From: Ifrita kowaldi
Lineage: Eukaryota; Chordata; Aves; Passeriformes; Cinclosomatidae
Length of the DNA: 64,000 nucleotides
Direction: 5' to 3'
NCBI GenBank assembly: GCA_013398055.1
Contig: VZRS01003935.1
Coordinates: 62,001 to 126,000 of the forward strand
This document shows positions 39,561 through 53,200 of this stretch, one piece after another. The first letter of the stretch is position 1; each line of letters opens with the position of its first letter. The notes under the pieces were generated by a model. The model worked only from the letters and a program-made list of their open reading frames with translations, had not been told where the DNA came from and made no database searches. The position numbers were made by a program, and so were the translations under genes.

Positions 39561-40598
39561 GTAAGTGATTTCCACCTTTGATTACTGGCAGATCATAAAA
39601 TACTGGGAAAAAAAACCAAAAAGAGTGGTAACAGTGGTTTTAGGACTGCATTTTTTCAATTGGTGAGAAGTACATTGCTTTGCCACCCTGGCAAAACACA
39701 ATGCATCTTTATTTTTTCCTTCCTTAACCAAGGAATGCAGCCTTTGACAGCTCACAGCCTGAATGGGTTTGCCTTACTTGAGGAAAAAATAAACGTATGT
39801 GGGGTGTGGAGGTGGTGTTGTTTCCGTTTAATTTGTGGTGGGGTGGTGTTGTTTCTGCTTAATTTGTGTAAGGCTAAAAGCAGGTATTTGGGAAGTTATT
39901 TGCTGTCATTTAGAAGGTGTTACAGAGAGGTCTTGAACAGGAAATGGTGAAAAAAAGTTTGTATGCCTTTGAATTAATCCTTTATAAATAGGTGCAACCA
40001 GAGGGGTTGAATAAAGGCTAGGATTTGCTTGCACAGGAAAGTAAATTATGCATGTTGTATGTATAAAAGAAAAGGAGAGGAGCCACGTGGCAGGGAAAAT
40101 GTGAGATGTTTCCGTAAAAGGATGTTTTTTACTGTTGCACAAATATGGCACAGTGTTGACAGCGTTCATGACATCATGTGATGTGTATGATGTCAGCAAC
40201 TTGGTGTGCCATGTGGTTGTGTATTTTAACTTGCATTTCAACAAGAAAAAGACAAACTCTTGGGTTTTCTTTAAAATGTGGAACATAACAGCTCCAGATT
40301 AAAAGGCAAATAAAAATAGCCCACACTCCCCACCAAAATGTCTTGCTCCAGTTTAGAAGCTGGTCTCCGTCACCCAGCACAGGGAGGCAGATGTAGGTGT
40401 CTAGAAAGGGATGCTCTTCTCTCTGCTTTGTGCTGAGACAACTTCTCTAGTTTTAATGGCATTCCTCCTTCTGCTGCCCCGTGAGATCAGAACCAGTATC
40501 CAGCTTAGAATGGCAACATGTCGAGGAAGTTGCAGCCTGATTGCTCGTAGTTAATCCATAAAGTAATTCTGTTTCTTAGACATTTATCTCTTCTGCAG
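39561..40598. other. presumed intron between candidate exons 3 and 4
   Basis: About 1 kb with no recognised gene. It contains a 31-bp-period tandem duplication at 39811-39868. Open frames on both strands here (for example 39906-40286, minus) have no recognisable domain. Confidence 0.4.
39811..39868. repeat. tandem duplication, 31-bp period
   Basis: GGTGGTGTTGTTTCCGTTTA at 39811-39830 recurs at 39842-39861 with two C/T differences (one in each direction), and both copies continue as ATTTGTG. There are about 1.9 copies, slightly diverged. Confidence 0.9.
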
Positions 40599-40643
40599 AA
40601 CTGACTTGGGTGATAATGTGAGGGGAAAAAAAGCACCCCTCGG
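40599..40643 (+). CDS. candidate coding exon 4 of the chain (45 nt)
   Basis: Seen: a strong acceptor (CATTTATCTCTTCTGCAG ending 40598) and a good donor, CGG|GTAAGA, at 40644. Only one frame is open. It carries one base in, 14 codons and two bases out, with peptide TDLGDNVRGKKAPL. Joined to 39471-39560 it reads ...EYDYAK-E-TDLGDN.... The length is a multiple of three with equal entry and exit phase, so it could be skipped without breaking the frame. No family is recognised. Confidence 0.33.
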
Positions 40644-43600
40644 GTAAGAAAGTGAATTTTTGCATTTCACACTGCTTCTGAAGAGCTTCCTGGTGCTCTG
40701 CTGGCAGCAGAATGATAATTTTCCACTCTGCTACTTCTCAATGTAAGACTAAAAATTCTGTTAATGGTGAGCTGTTATGTTAATTAGTTAATCATTTAAT
40801 TGTTTCTAATAGCTGTTTCTACTAGTGCAAGGTAAAGAGATATAAATCTAGCTATGCATATTTATTTATAAATCTGGAAGAGAGGACGGTTTATTTCTGT
40901 ATGTATGTCTCTAATTGGATGGATTTTCTGAGAAACTGATTTACAGAGAAAAGATATTGACAACAGACTTTAAGCTTTTTCCTTTTGGGAACTCAAAAGT
41001 CACTAATTACTCTTCAATCCTGTCTCTTGATTTCTTTATTTTTATTGGCCTTTTTTGGGAAGAGAACATAAAATAACTCAAGTATTCTGTGCTTTAGTGA
41101 TTCCAACTGATTATAGTTCTGCACTTAATTAATGAGAGATTATGTTAAATAACTCTTACTGTTCAGCATTCATTGAAAAAATTTCCTGGAAATAATGGAG
41201 GCCAGATGAGAGAGAGAGAGAGAGAGAGGGAGAGAGAATTGAAACTCTGAAAAGTGGGCTGGTGGGGCAGCTGCTTTCCCAGAAGCCATGTTCTATAACC
41301 CCCTATATGCTTCTTACAAGTTATTTATTTAGAAAGTAGAAAATTTTGAAAGGAAAAGTCTGTATTGAAGAGATTAAAGTCTGATCTTCCATCCCTATTG
41401 TGTATGTCAGCCTCAGCTTTTGGTCTCCAAAGTTTGGCTGATCTTTTGAGGTGTTTTGCAAATGGGTACCTTGAATTTGTGGTGGCAGGGGAACTCCTTT
41501 GGAATCCAGGTGATCCCCATGGGTTGTGTGATTCCTGAGGAGGGGATACAGGGTAGCTGCGTGCTAAAGGAGCACAAAAAAGTAGGTATGAGCTAAGAAT
41601 TTTTATAGATTGTAGGTAGAGGAGTAATGTTAAGTGTTTAAAAACATGGAGTGTGTCCCAGCTACCTCGTGCTGAATGTTCTATAGCATCACAGCACACG
41701 ATGCTCTTTGGGTGTTACAAGAGAAAAACACCATCACCAGAGCACACTCCACCTTCCTTTAGTGTTTTAAATTTCACCACCAGGTTTTTTTCATGAGGTT
41801 CTATTGAACTAAGCTGTGCCTGTGAACAGCACGGGTAATTAAGCTCTACCTGGAGTGTATTCAGGCTCCAGAGATATGCTACATTCAATAAGTTCACAGT
41901 GCATTCTTGAAGCAAATGAAGCAAGATTTCTGCACTCTGCCTGCTGAAAAAATGCATTATGCATTGCCAGTTAGCTCCACCAGCCAGGTTTAAGCTGTTC
42001 ATACTCTGCTTTGTTTGTCTTACTTGTGACTTTATCGCTTTACAGAGTAAATTGCAGATGTCTGAAAATCAAAAACCTCTCAAACGCCTGTTGAGAAAAT
42101 TTAGGATAGAAACCAACATGAGTGGGCAGTTTAGGAGTTCGCTCTTGTTATATCATTGAATAAAATTGGTTTGATGTCTTTAATGAAATGAGACAGTCTG
42201 AAGGCAGAGAATAGCTCATGTTTACACTGTGGGAGCTTTGGAGAAACTGTCTGTTCCCAAATTCAGGGTACAAATTGTTTTGCAGCTCAGGGTCAAGAAG
42301 AAAATACCCTCTTTTTCCCCTCTCCATATCCTGCAGGATGCTGTAGAACAATCAAGTTCATTGGGGATGGGGGGGGCAGGATTAATCCTCTCACGGAAAC
42401 ATCTGGAATTGGTAAATAACTGAGGTAGGAGACCCTCTTAGAACAGAATATGAAGGATTTCCCCAATGGAACAAACCAGCTTTTATTCTTTCCTTTTCTC
42501 CTGTTCTCAGCTCTTTGTCAAGTGACAGATTTTAAGACCTGAAACATAGAAAAAGCGTGTCTGTGCTTGAGGGGGAGATAGGAAGGAAGAACTTCAGCCA
42601 AAATGAACATTATAGACCAGACAGAGGATATGCTTATTCAGGATGGGATGAAAGAAGAAAATACCTCTCATGGCATGAGACCATTTGAACTTTCAGATAC
42701 CTGGAAATAACACTGGTAATGGCAAAAGGCAGTGGAAGTTTCTTCTAGAAAGTAGAAAAGCAGGAGGTGGATGGAAGGGCTGGTTTATCTCAGAAGGACA
42801 TTTCCCCAAACACAAGTTAAGAATCATGAGTAAATGGGAGATTCTTGCTGCTGACTCGGAACTAACACTTCTTTTTGTCTTTGTTCCTCTGTCATGGTTT
42901 TCAGAATGTGTGTAACAGATACATATTCAAAAGTGCTGTTTTTTATAGACCCTCATATATCCTGGCTGAGAAGTTACTTCAGAGCAGAAAACCTGAAACT
43001 TCCTGAGCCTCAGGCAAAGTGGAGCCATATATGATAAACTCCTCTGCAACTGTGATTTTACGTGGCTTATTTGGCTCGTGCTTATTATGATTTCTGCCTG
43101 GTTTTCTGATGAGTCCAACCAGAAGAGGCTGATTCTGTGGTAATGCTCTCTTCCAGCAGAGAGTAATCGGTCTCTGTATAGATACACCAATATGATAATT
43201 TTTCTGCAAGGAAATGATTTGTCTTGATGGTTTTGCATCAAGGCTAAGTGAGAGGAAGCAAACCGAGTCTGTCTCATCTGATGTTTTGAACTGACTGAGA
43301 CCTGCCTGCCACACTTAGGGAATTTTTTAAATGTGACTTGTGTGGTATATATTATACTGTTAAGCTTTCCACCTATCTCCTGCCAAAAGCAATTTCAATT
43401 AGAGCACTTTATTTCCAGGACTTCCCCCACCCCAACCTTCTCTTCAATGTATCTGTATTCGACAGTGGTGTTATTTTGTAAATATGTGCATGAATTTAGC
43501 ACAAACTAAACCAGAACTGGCTGTGCTGGAGAAGCGAGAGTTCCCTTAAGGCATCTACTAAAATCCCTTTTTTCCCCCAAGAAATTATGATTTTTTTTTC

Positions 43601-45881
43601 TGCTGAAAACTCGCAGTATGTGGCATCAATGATAAATTTACTTGATTTACTCTAGATTTGTTAAATAACATTTTATTTCTATTGAAATCGGAATGTTGGA
43701 TGCAACCTGATTCTTTCTAAATTACTCTGTTCTCAAACTTCTATCAGCATGTTTAATATAAATTGCTATTATCAAATTAAGATGTTACAATTTAAGAGTG
43801 TCTAAAACGTTTTGGTGTTTTTTTTTTTTCTGTCATATGTAAAGTAAATATTGTGACAGCTGTCTTACTGCAGATGTCTTCATAATCCTCCTGGTAGGAT
43901 TTCATATTAATGAGATTTTTTCTGCCTATAGGTTTGATTTCATGGATGTAGGGCTGCTGCTGGGTCCCTGCATTTACCACTATTTGCATGAGCACAACAC
44001 CAGCCTGTAAATGTGCTCCTCTGCCTGGGAGCTGACTCAGGCCAGGACTAGAAAGTTGTGTGTCTTCAAAAGACTGTGAGGACATAAACACAGTCTCCTC
44101 GTGAGTATCTGAACCATTAGAACACCTGAGACTCTGCATAAGGCACAAAACACAGCCCCAGCTGGCCCCTTGCCCTGGCCCAGGGATTTCTGTTTGATTA
44201 TTGACGTGGCTTTTGTGAGTCACTTCAGCCAAATTTCCAGCTCAGACGTTTGTCTGCATGAGATGTGGATGGGAGACTTGAAAGTCACCTAAGACCACGA
44301 TCTGTCTCCTTCTCCTAGAAGCTTTGCTTGAAGCGTTCCAGGATCTCCAAAGGGTTTTCTGATCGTCCAGAGACTTTTGGTGTGACATCAGGAAAGAGCA
44401 GTTAGCTGTAGTTACTCCTTGTAAATTCAGGAGAAGGTGAAGTCAGTTCTCTGTTTAATCGTAATTTTATTTAATATTGCAGTAAAGAGTGCTCTTTTTT
44501 GTGATGCCTGTAAAAAGTGCTGTGGAAATTGAAGAGTATTTTATATTCTCAGAGATACTGCAAGATGTCTAGAAACAATTTCTCTGTTTCCAGGTTTCAC
44601 ATCCCATTAGATGTGAGGGAGACTTAGGTACCCTCTTTAAAGAAAACTGGCCATTTCAAAAACGCTCAAGAACCAGGAAAAGACTTCAGAACAGAGCAAA
44701 CAAAAATGAAAGAATATAGAAGCTATTTCAAAACTGCAGCCAAAAATAAATTCCTGACAGGAGTATCCAACCTAGTCAGCCTCAATCTGTGGGGCAAGGA
44801 AGGATGCTGAGAACTAAAACTTACAGCAGCTGAAAACCAGAAGTAGCTAATAAAGCACAGTTATTAGCTGTGGTTTGCTACAATGCTTTAACCCCCCAAA
44901 AAAGGCTGACCCAACAAGCTAAAATTCCTTGTCGCCATCTACAATATTTTTACATTACCACTAACGCTTTAGCTAATAATTAGGAATTCCTCTGGTTTTC
45001 ACTGTCAGTGTATGAATCATTTGGTTTAAATGTGGGTACCTTAAGTGAGTCTGAGTGACTCTGCTGGAATCAGCAGATTAAGTAGACCATTTAATCTTCT
45101 CAGCTGCATTTACCTGGCTAGAGGAAACGTGGCACAGACATTTTGAATGTTAATGGGAGACTTGTAAAAACGAAGGTTCCTCTTACTTTTGTAAAGGTCA
45201 GCAGAATGAATGGCACAATTCACATCACCTGAAAAAATGAAAACATCTTGCAAAGTGTCAGAAGTGAAAAAAAATTAGCGTTGAAATGGATAAACATGGG
45301 AAGGAATTAAGTGAAATGGGTACAGAATTTGCTTTGTGTCTAGGGGTGACCAGTGGGATCTGTATAAGGAAATCAGTTGAAAATGTGGGGATAAACCTAG
45401 ATTGGGAAAGCTAATTCTAAATAGATAATTGGTCTGTAATATCTTCATTTCACCCTCCCCTTTACTGAATAAGTGGTCATTGGTCAACCAGCATTTTTAA
45501 TGAGTGTACATTACACACTTTAAAGGTAATCAGTTGTGAGGCACAAATAAAGAAAATCCTGTGAATAGACTCTAAAGGTAAAATATGTAATACTCATAAC
45601 TACTAAAGGTTGAAAATCCCACCACTTTTGCATTGGTAATAAAATAGGTGAACTTGGCAACTACATAAAATAATTAAATGTGGGATGCATTGAATTTCTG
45701 TTTAAGTATCTCTTTTGAAGTAGTTGCTATTCCTTTGCTTAATTGAAAAATAAAAGAACTTGCCCTGCTTATTTTCTGAGAGGTCCCTTCGAGTGTTGCA
45801 TTTCCCAACATACTTGTGTTTTCATGATTTTTTAAAATTATTTGCATGAATGGTTCATTTCTGGTTTTTTTTTTCTTTTAG
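40644..45881. other. non-coding DNA or presumed intron
   Basis: Contains the GA microsatellite at 41208-41237 and no recognised transposon. The longest open frame is on the minus strand at 43792-44232 (146 codons). It resembles no known family. Splice-like acceptors at 42045-42046 and 44343-44344 lead into short open stretches ending in stops and cannot be told apart from chance. Confidence 0.5.
41208..41237. repeat. AG dinucleotide microsatellite
   Basis: About fifteen AG units with one GG interruption. A simple-sequence repeat. Confidence 0.95.
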
Positions 45882-45993
45882 CTTTTCCTCCATGCAACTG
45901 CTTCAGTACCATTTTCCTGCCTCCCTGGCCCCAGGCTCAGCAGCATCTGTAGGTCAGCTGAGTTTTGTGCAGACCAATGAGGAATTGCTGTAG
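45882..45993 (+). CDS. possible terminal coding exon (weak)
   Basis: Seen: a very long pyrimidine tract (TTTTTTTTTTCTTTTAG, ending 45881) is a strong acceptor. In the phase left by 40599-40643 (GG plus C) the frame stays open for 36 codons, beginning FSSMQLLQYHFPASL and ending QTNEELL, then TAG at 45991-45993. No good donor lies inside it, so it could only be a last coding exon. The nearest AATAAA I noticed downstream is near 46442. Other acceptors downstream of 40643 also give open stretches in this phase, so the choice is uncertain and no family match supports it. Confidence 0.18.
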
Positions 45994-47166
45994 GCAGCAG
46001 AGTTTTGTGTGGAAGGAAATGCTGCAACTGCTTTATGGGAGCAGATTGCATTTCTCACCTGAGGGGCTGCCAGTGGTTAAATTGGTTCTGTCGAGCTGTC
46101 TGTGGGTTCAGAGCCCTGCATTTATTCGAAGTGCTCTTAACCAAAACCAGCATTTAACTTCCTTGCTTATTGGAAGACTTTGAGCCCATCTGCTCCAAAT
46201 GAGTCTTTAGGTATCGTTATTAAAATATCACCAAGGGATATCACTCAAGACTGGAGTGCTCTTGCTCTGATTTCTGTGAAAACACAGACAAGGAAATATT
46301 CCCTGCCCCAAAGAAATGAAATGGATAAGACAAAGCAAACAGAAGTGTCTGGAAGGGAATGAACTTGGTTGCATTCACACAGTGAATAAGTTCTTGGCAC
46401 ACCTCAAGGTCTCTTGAATTTTGTGTGGTTGGTTATTTTTTAATAAATGCAACAGTGATTTGAAATGGTATCCACAATGTCAGAAATCTCCTTTTCATCT
46501 CTTGTTATTGGTCCATAGCTGGAAATACCCTTTCTGTCACATGAAGTGATCTCACTGACCTGCTGCACTCCCTAATCCCTACCACCTGCCCCTCTTCCTT
46601 CACCTACCCTGTGCTCTACGAAAGGTGTGAAAGAATAGAATATTTGTTATCCTGCATCAATAGCTGTTTATCAGCGACAAATGAACTCCAAAGCGAGGAA
46701 AAAGGGAGATACTTTGCAGTAGCTTCATTTATAGAGGTGGTAGCTTCTTTTGAAGGCCAGGAATTTGGTCTGTTGTTTTTAATAATGGACTGATCGAGCT
46801 ATAAATCAGTTTGCCTAATGTCACAGATTGGTAAGAGGAATAGGAACAGTGGAGACCACAGACATACTGTGTTTTTATATTGCTTTTTCATCTGGTTTCC
46901 AGTTACCTTTTCTGCATATTTGTCTCCTCACCATCTTCCTGTCTCCCATGGTGGTATTTTGAAGTGCTGCTGGACTCCTTTATGCAGGAGGTCCCCACCA
47001 AGGCAACCGAGTGAAGCTGTAGAAGAAGTGCCACCAGCTCTGCTCTGTGATGGGACACAAAGATCCCTCTGCTTTCAACCCAGCTGCCTCCCCCTCTCTT
47101 TCATACCTGGCACCTTATCTCCTACAATTATGTGGAAAAAATAATAATTTGTACTGACAGGAATGC

Positions 47167-47213
47167 GTGTGCACACATGCACACATGCACACACACATAC
47201 ATATATATACATA
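47167..47213. repeat. mixed CA/TG/TA microsatellite
   Basis: Alternating purine-pyrimidine sequence: GTGTGCACACATGCACACAT, then CACACACATACATATATATA. A simple repeat of the kind that is often polymorphic. Confidence 0.93.
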
Positions 47214-50200
47214 GAAAGCTTTGGGCCAAGATTTACACAAATAAACTTAGATTTTAAAAGCTTTTTTCTTTATTGTGATTAGATCCCTGTTTCTAAAGAC
47301 ACTTTGGGGTCTCACTCATGCAGAAAGTCATGAGAAACCACCACAATATGAAACAACAGCAAAGCTCAAGGCAGTAGAGCAGATTCAGGGGCTGAATTTG
47401 TGTCCACACACCATGAAACCAGTCCTGCAGGGTGTAGTCATGATAGTCCCCATATTGGGGTGTTCTGCCTGTATTTACAAGTGATCTTTCTTTGGTAAAA
47501 TGACCTACTTTTTCTACATTAATATGAGGCTCCATCTGCAGCAGTGGATTCATTCAGGCAGTGTAAAACGTCTAAGTGACCATTTCCAAATTTAGTAGTG
47601 CCCTGAGGTGTAAGTTAGGGTCAAAGTCTCATTGTACCAGGCACTGTAAAAACTCACAGGAGTTTTTCTTTGACAGGAAATTTCTCTTATCTAAGTATTC
47701 AAGAATAGCCAAATTTAGGAGGTGAAATAGTCATGCAGAGAAGAAAATAATTTGCCAACGTCATGTTGCAAGACAATAGAAACGATAAGAAATTAAGCCA
47801 CAGTCCTGATTCAGTGTCTTATCCAGAACCACTGTCATATTCCATAATTAAAGAGTAAGACTTAACATTATATTTAGTAGAAGACAAGGAATGAAGTAGA
47901 ACTGTATGCCTTAAACCACCTTTCTGCTTTTTGTGGTGCTCTGGACTTTCCTTTCCTGCTGTTTGCCTAATATTTGGGCACAGAGTTGACTTGAGAAATG
48001 TGGACTTTTATTCTGCCCCAGTTGTGAGCTTCTAAATCTTCCTATCCTTTCCAGCATGGAGACTTTTGACTGCCTATTTTATGCCTGACTCTGCCCCTTC
48101 TGACCAGGGCAGGTCATTTAGGCTCCTTGCCCCTGCTGCTCCTGGGCAGGGTGTTTTTCACCTTGCTTTTTGTATTGCCTTGTGTGGATGGTGCTTTGCA
48201 CTGCAACACCTCCACTCTGAGCCAGCTGCTGGTCCCTTACCTTGTTCTGTGCAAGGGTCTGTGCAGAGCATGATTTTTTTCCTGTGAGTTTATCTCCCCT
48301 TGCTGTCTGCATGCCTTTCCTGGGGTTGGATCTCGCCTGTCTGCTTTACAAACCAGAACCTCTCCTGTTGGCTGGAGTAAGTGAGCCACAAATGTGCCTT
48401 TAATTAATGAACTTTTAACAACTCCAAGTTTCGTGTTGATGTGTGAGTTCTTGGGTCAATAACATGAGCATGCAGATCATATTTTGCTGCTTAACTTCTA
48501 GTCCAAGGCCTCTATTCTGTCACAGGAGTCACGGCAGTTCATGGTTGGCTTTGTGTTAACTCCTGTCAAGAGTGTGTGTCTTCCATGTCCTTTCTTCCCA
48601 ACAAGACAGCAAAAGCTCCACCTTTCTTTTCTCTGTCCTGCTCTCTGTGAATAGGTTTGTTTGTGGGCTTCATTGTTGTTACTCTTGCTCCAGTGCATGA
48701 GCAGATTTGTGGACTCAGAAATGTAAATGCTGCTTTGTTTGCCTGTTCAATCATAAATTCTGTTCTGGTGTGTGTTCTGCCTGGCTGACCATTGGTGCTG
48801 TGCTTCTCATACATTTATTGGAGAATAGCAAAAGAGCCAGGGTCTCTGAAACTACATTCACTCCTTGCCAGGGACATTATTTGCAGAGATGCTGCAGGTT
48901 CTGCTCCTCTCCATTTAAGCATGCACACAAGCTGGTTTCTTGGCCTCTTCCATCAAACTGTTCCATTTAGGGCTTTGCAGTTTTACAATACAGCAGGAGA
49001 AATTAAAGGGTCTTGATGAGTGAAGTCCTTCCTTACTGTTTTCTGTAGCTTCTTCCTCACTAAAACAGAAGAAGGGCTGAAACAACACAGGGATGAATTA
49101 ATGGTGGTGGGGGGGATGGCAAGAACAGGAGCAGGGCTACAAAGCAGTGAGGGCCATGCAATGCAGGGTGAAGAATTTCAGGACAACAGCATTGACAATG
49201 CCTGAATTAGGAGCTGGAGGATTTAGGAGGAGAAATGTTCCTCTGTAGAAGATCAAGATTTCCCTTTTTATTCTGTTTCTTGTCCTGTGCTTAACACTGA
49301 TAACACCAGACGGAAATCCCTGTTTTCTCTTTCCTCTACAATTAGACATGCTGTATTTCACTTAGAAGTACCTTTCAAGTAACTAAAGAAAAAAAAACCC
49401 ACTTTGTGATTACTCCTGTCTTTGAATGCAGAAGTTTTGGGTTCAGACACAGAGTAGAGTGTTACAGCCATCTCCATGAGCACTGTCCTTACATCTTGTG
49501 AATCCTGAGTGCTTTTTTGCAAGAAAGCAGCTCTAAAGATAGATTGCCTTGTTTCCAGCTCATGAACTCAGCTATGCTGATCTTCCCACTGATGGCATTT
49601 TAAGTTCTTCTCCTGATACATGTGTTTTGATACTTGCATGACATCTGCTAGTACAGAAAACCAGGTGTGGTGTGACGAAGATATGGACTACGTTACTTGG
49701 CAAGTTATATAATCCTAAAATCTGTCATAGGAACATAAAGTATTGGAATTTAAAGATGGAGTATTTGTAAGTCTAGACTAGGTGTTTGCTTTTGTTTAGA
49801 ATACATGTTTGGATGTTTTCACAAAATGGCTGGAATTATAGACATTCTGTTAAACCCTTCAGCTTTCCCACTTGGTTGCTTCATTAAATTCCCCAAGGTT
49901 TTCCCGTCACATAACATGGTGGGCTTTCCTTTGGCAGCTCTGTTGTGCTACACTTTTCCTCAGAAAAACTAAGGCTTTGGGAAATGGCATCCAGGCAGGA
50001 TGCAGGGAAATAGGAGATCTCTGTAGCTTCTCTTCCTGGTGTAAACTAAACCCTAGGCTTCATTACTGCACCTTGGGAGACATGTAAGAGAAGCAGTTGC
50101 TAGAATGGCCAAGCAAACCCAAAGTGTGATTGCTGCGACGTTTGACTTTGTCAGCCGTGAAGACAAGCGTGTTCTGAGACTGGACGTGTGCTCTTGCATG

Positions 50201-53200
50201 GATCAGGGAATAAGTACAAAAGGTGGCGTGGTTTCACAAACTGAAAGGAGGGGGAGCTCTGTAAAAAGCAGACAAGCCCAAACATCAGGGTTAAATGTGA
50301 GCTTTGAGGGGTAAGTCAGGTGAGGGGGCAGCTGAGGTTCTCAGCTCACAGCACCAGCAGCAGTCTCACGTTACTGAACCACTTTGCTCGGTGTGTTGTG
50401 CTGCCTGTGTCAGGCTCTGCAGCTCCTGCTGGTTCCCCAGAACAGCAGAGACACCTCCCTGCCATTGCCTTGGCACCAGCCAGGCTCCCAGCATCACTGA
50501 GGAGTAGGAGCAAGGGTTGTCCAGGTGGCAGTCCAAGAGGATGCAGCTTTCCCAGTTCAGGGTATGTATGATCTTAGAAATAAATAGAAAAGTCTGCTTT
50601 TTTTACTGACCATTTTCCCTTTCCCTTTTTCTTTTTTTTTTTTTAATATGTGCAATATACATCTCCTTTGGGACCAGTCCCAAATGATGGTGTTTAGCCT
50701 TTTCGTGTCATGCCCACCTGCTATTTTTCAGACATTTCAGAAAATTACTGGTTTCACAATAGGATTGCAACATATGTCAGAGGGACAGGGACATTAGGAT
50801 AAAATTGGAGAGGGAGGAAAACATAAATGCATCCAGAGCTGTTATTTCATGTTAATATGCAGATGTTTTTTATTGCATAAAGACATGGGGAACCATGTGG
50901 AACTTGCTCTCCTCACTCCTTTTGTCCCAGTCCTATTCCCCAGTTCTGCATTATGTCTGATTGTTGTCTTTTCTTGTAACCAAGAGTGTGTATTATCCTT
51001 GAGGCACCATCTGCTTGCATTGTGCCTGTCTGAAATACCACCATGGGACCTGGCACACACGGCCCCTGAATGCTCTGATGACACACTTTAATAGCCTGAT
51101 GAATAGGGCAGTTCTGCACTTCCTTGATACTCCTGGATTCAGAGCATGAATAAAACAAGCTCCAGCCCAGGGAGCTCTTAAACACTCTGCAGTCAACAGG
51201 AATTGATGCTGGCTTGGAAGTGTAGGTGAGGTTTGCAACAAGGCATGTGTGTTGTTGCAGAAGGTTTCTGTTTGGAGTATATTTGGAAAGAGAGTATTTT
51301 CTCTTGTAATGCAGTGTGAAGACACAATTCCTATTGCTCATTTCAGCTGAGTTAGAATCTGACCCAGCTGTCTTTGAGCTGCAGCTGAATTAGCTCCTGA
51401 GTCAGTTATAATCCACTTCTGAAGTGTGATAGGAATCCCATTTCCCCTGACTCATTTTTAGCCCACTGTCAGTAATTCAACGTGATCTTCAATAAAGATA
51501 TGACAAACTCAATTTTTCCCCATTACACTTGCCCTTTTAAGCAATAACATTTTTATCAGACTGTATTACTTGGTTTGTTTTGCATAGCCCAAAATTCAAA
51601 GCCACAAAAGAGTAATCAACAATATTTTGGAGCGTTTTGGAGTCCACACTTTGTGTGGTTGTGTATGTCAGCATCCTTTTCTACAATGCAGTAGAGCAGA
51701 GATGAAGCATATCCAAAATCAGGCTTATCATAGATCTCTCTAATATTTAAAGAGGAAAAAAAAGATATTTATTTTAAACCACATGTTTTCTGAATCAAAG
51801 CTGAATTCTGTTTGCTCCAAGCTTTCCGTTTTCTTTCAAAAAAACCCCGGCTCTGAACTTAAGCTATAAAAAGGGTGAAGCGTCGTCGTGAATGTCTCTA
51901 GAAAGAAAAAATAGGACACCACTTGAGGGCAGCAAATGCTCAGCTTCTCTCTGACAATATAGAAAAGTGTCATGAGGTGGCAGGAGACTGTACTTTTATT
52001 TTCCATTCATTTATCTTGTAATTTTTGACTTGTCTTACAAAGAGCATTGTTTCCAAATAATTGCACAGATAGAAAGAAAACATACATTGTTTTTAATTGC
52101 TGCAAAAATGAAAAAAAAGGGAAATTTTGTTCTGGGTTTTTATTTTTACTTTGAACTTCAGCAAACATAGGAAGGTGCATGGATGTTTTTTGAAGGTGGA
52201 TGGGGAAGGAGTCCAGCAGTAGAAGCTCATTTTCACCAAATATGCCCTAGGAATTTTACATCCCATTTGTGCAAAGTCTTCACACAAGAAAATACAGAAA
52301 AAACATATGAACTTGGAATAAGAAAATTCAGTATAAATGATAATGTGAGATCATGTAGCTTTCAGATACCTAAAGAATGAAGACAGTGTCAAAATACACA
52401 TTTGAGATGTCAGATTAAATCTGCACAAGAACCATTAATCCTAGCATAGACTGAATTCTTACAGAACTTGATTTCACAACCCTATCTTTTCCCAAAAAAA
52501 TGCTCAGTTTTAAAATGCAGCAAAATGATAAAACACAATCCATCATGTGGAGCTAAATTTATGCCTTTGTGCTGCCTTAACAGTTCTAGAATTTAGATGC
52601 CAAGTAGAGATCTTTACCAGTTAGGGTAACAGGCAGATCAGCCAGGAGGTTATTTGGGAACTCGATGGAGAAACCCATGGGGTTTTTTTGTGATTCGTGG
52701 GGATGATGCAGAAGTACAGGTTTCAGTTTAGTTTTTTACTTTCTTCCTAGTGCCATCTTTCCCCAGCTGACTCATTTTGCACCTTTTCTTGTACCACTTG
52801 CTGCCTTCTCTGTACAGACCTTTTGTCCTCATTGAATGTTTCCATTCCTCTGCTCTGCAGTTTGCACTGCTCCCCCTCAGCCCCTCGCTTCCTCATCCTC
52901 TCCCGAGCTCCTTTTCCATGTCAGCTGGAGCTCTCCTCCTCCCCCTCGCTGAAGCACCGGGATGGGAGCAACCAGAGTGCATCAGAAATCACTTTCACCT
53001 CCTCTGCTCCGTGCTGCAGCATCCTGAGCTTGTTGGAAGATGTCAGGGCAGGGGTGTCCTGCTCAGCCCTGTCAGCTGCAACTCTGTGTGAGTATTTTGG
53101 GACCTGGGACCTTGTACAGCACAACCTGAGCAGATTTTCACAGGGGCTGTAAATATCAGTGCTGTTTTCACCCACATTTTTGTTAAACTTTAATTTCTGG

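Noticed and set aside
42047..42159. Strong acceptor followed by an open stretch, a stop and AATAAA, like a last exon
   Set aside because: In the phase set by 40599-40643 it stops after 15 codons. The open frame there is a different one. Kept only as a possible non-coding terminal exon.
47275..47484. 69-codon plus-strand frame after a fair acceptor
   Set aside because: No donor where one would be needed and no recognisable domain. One of many similar chance stretches.
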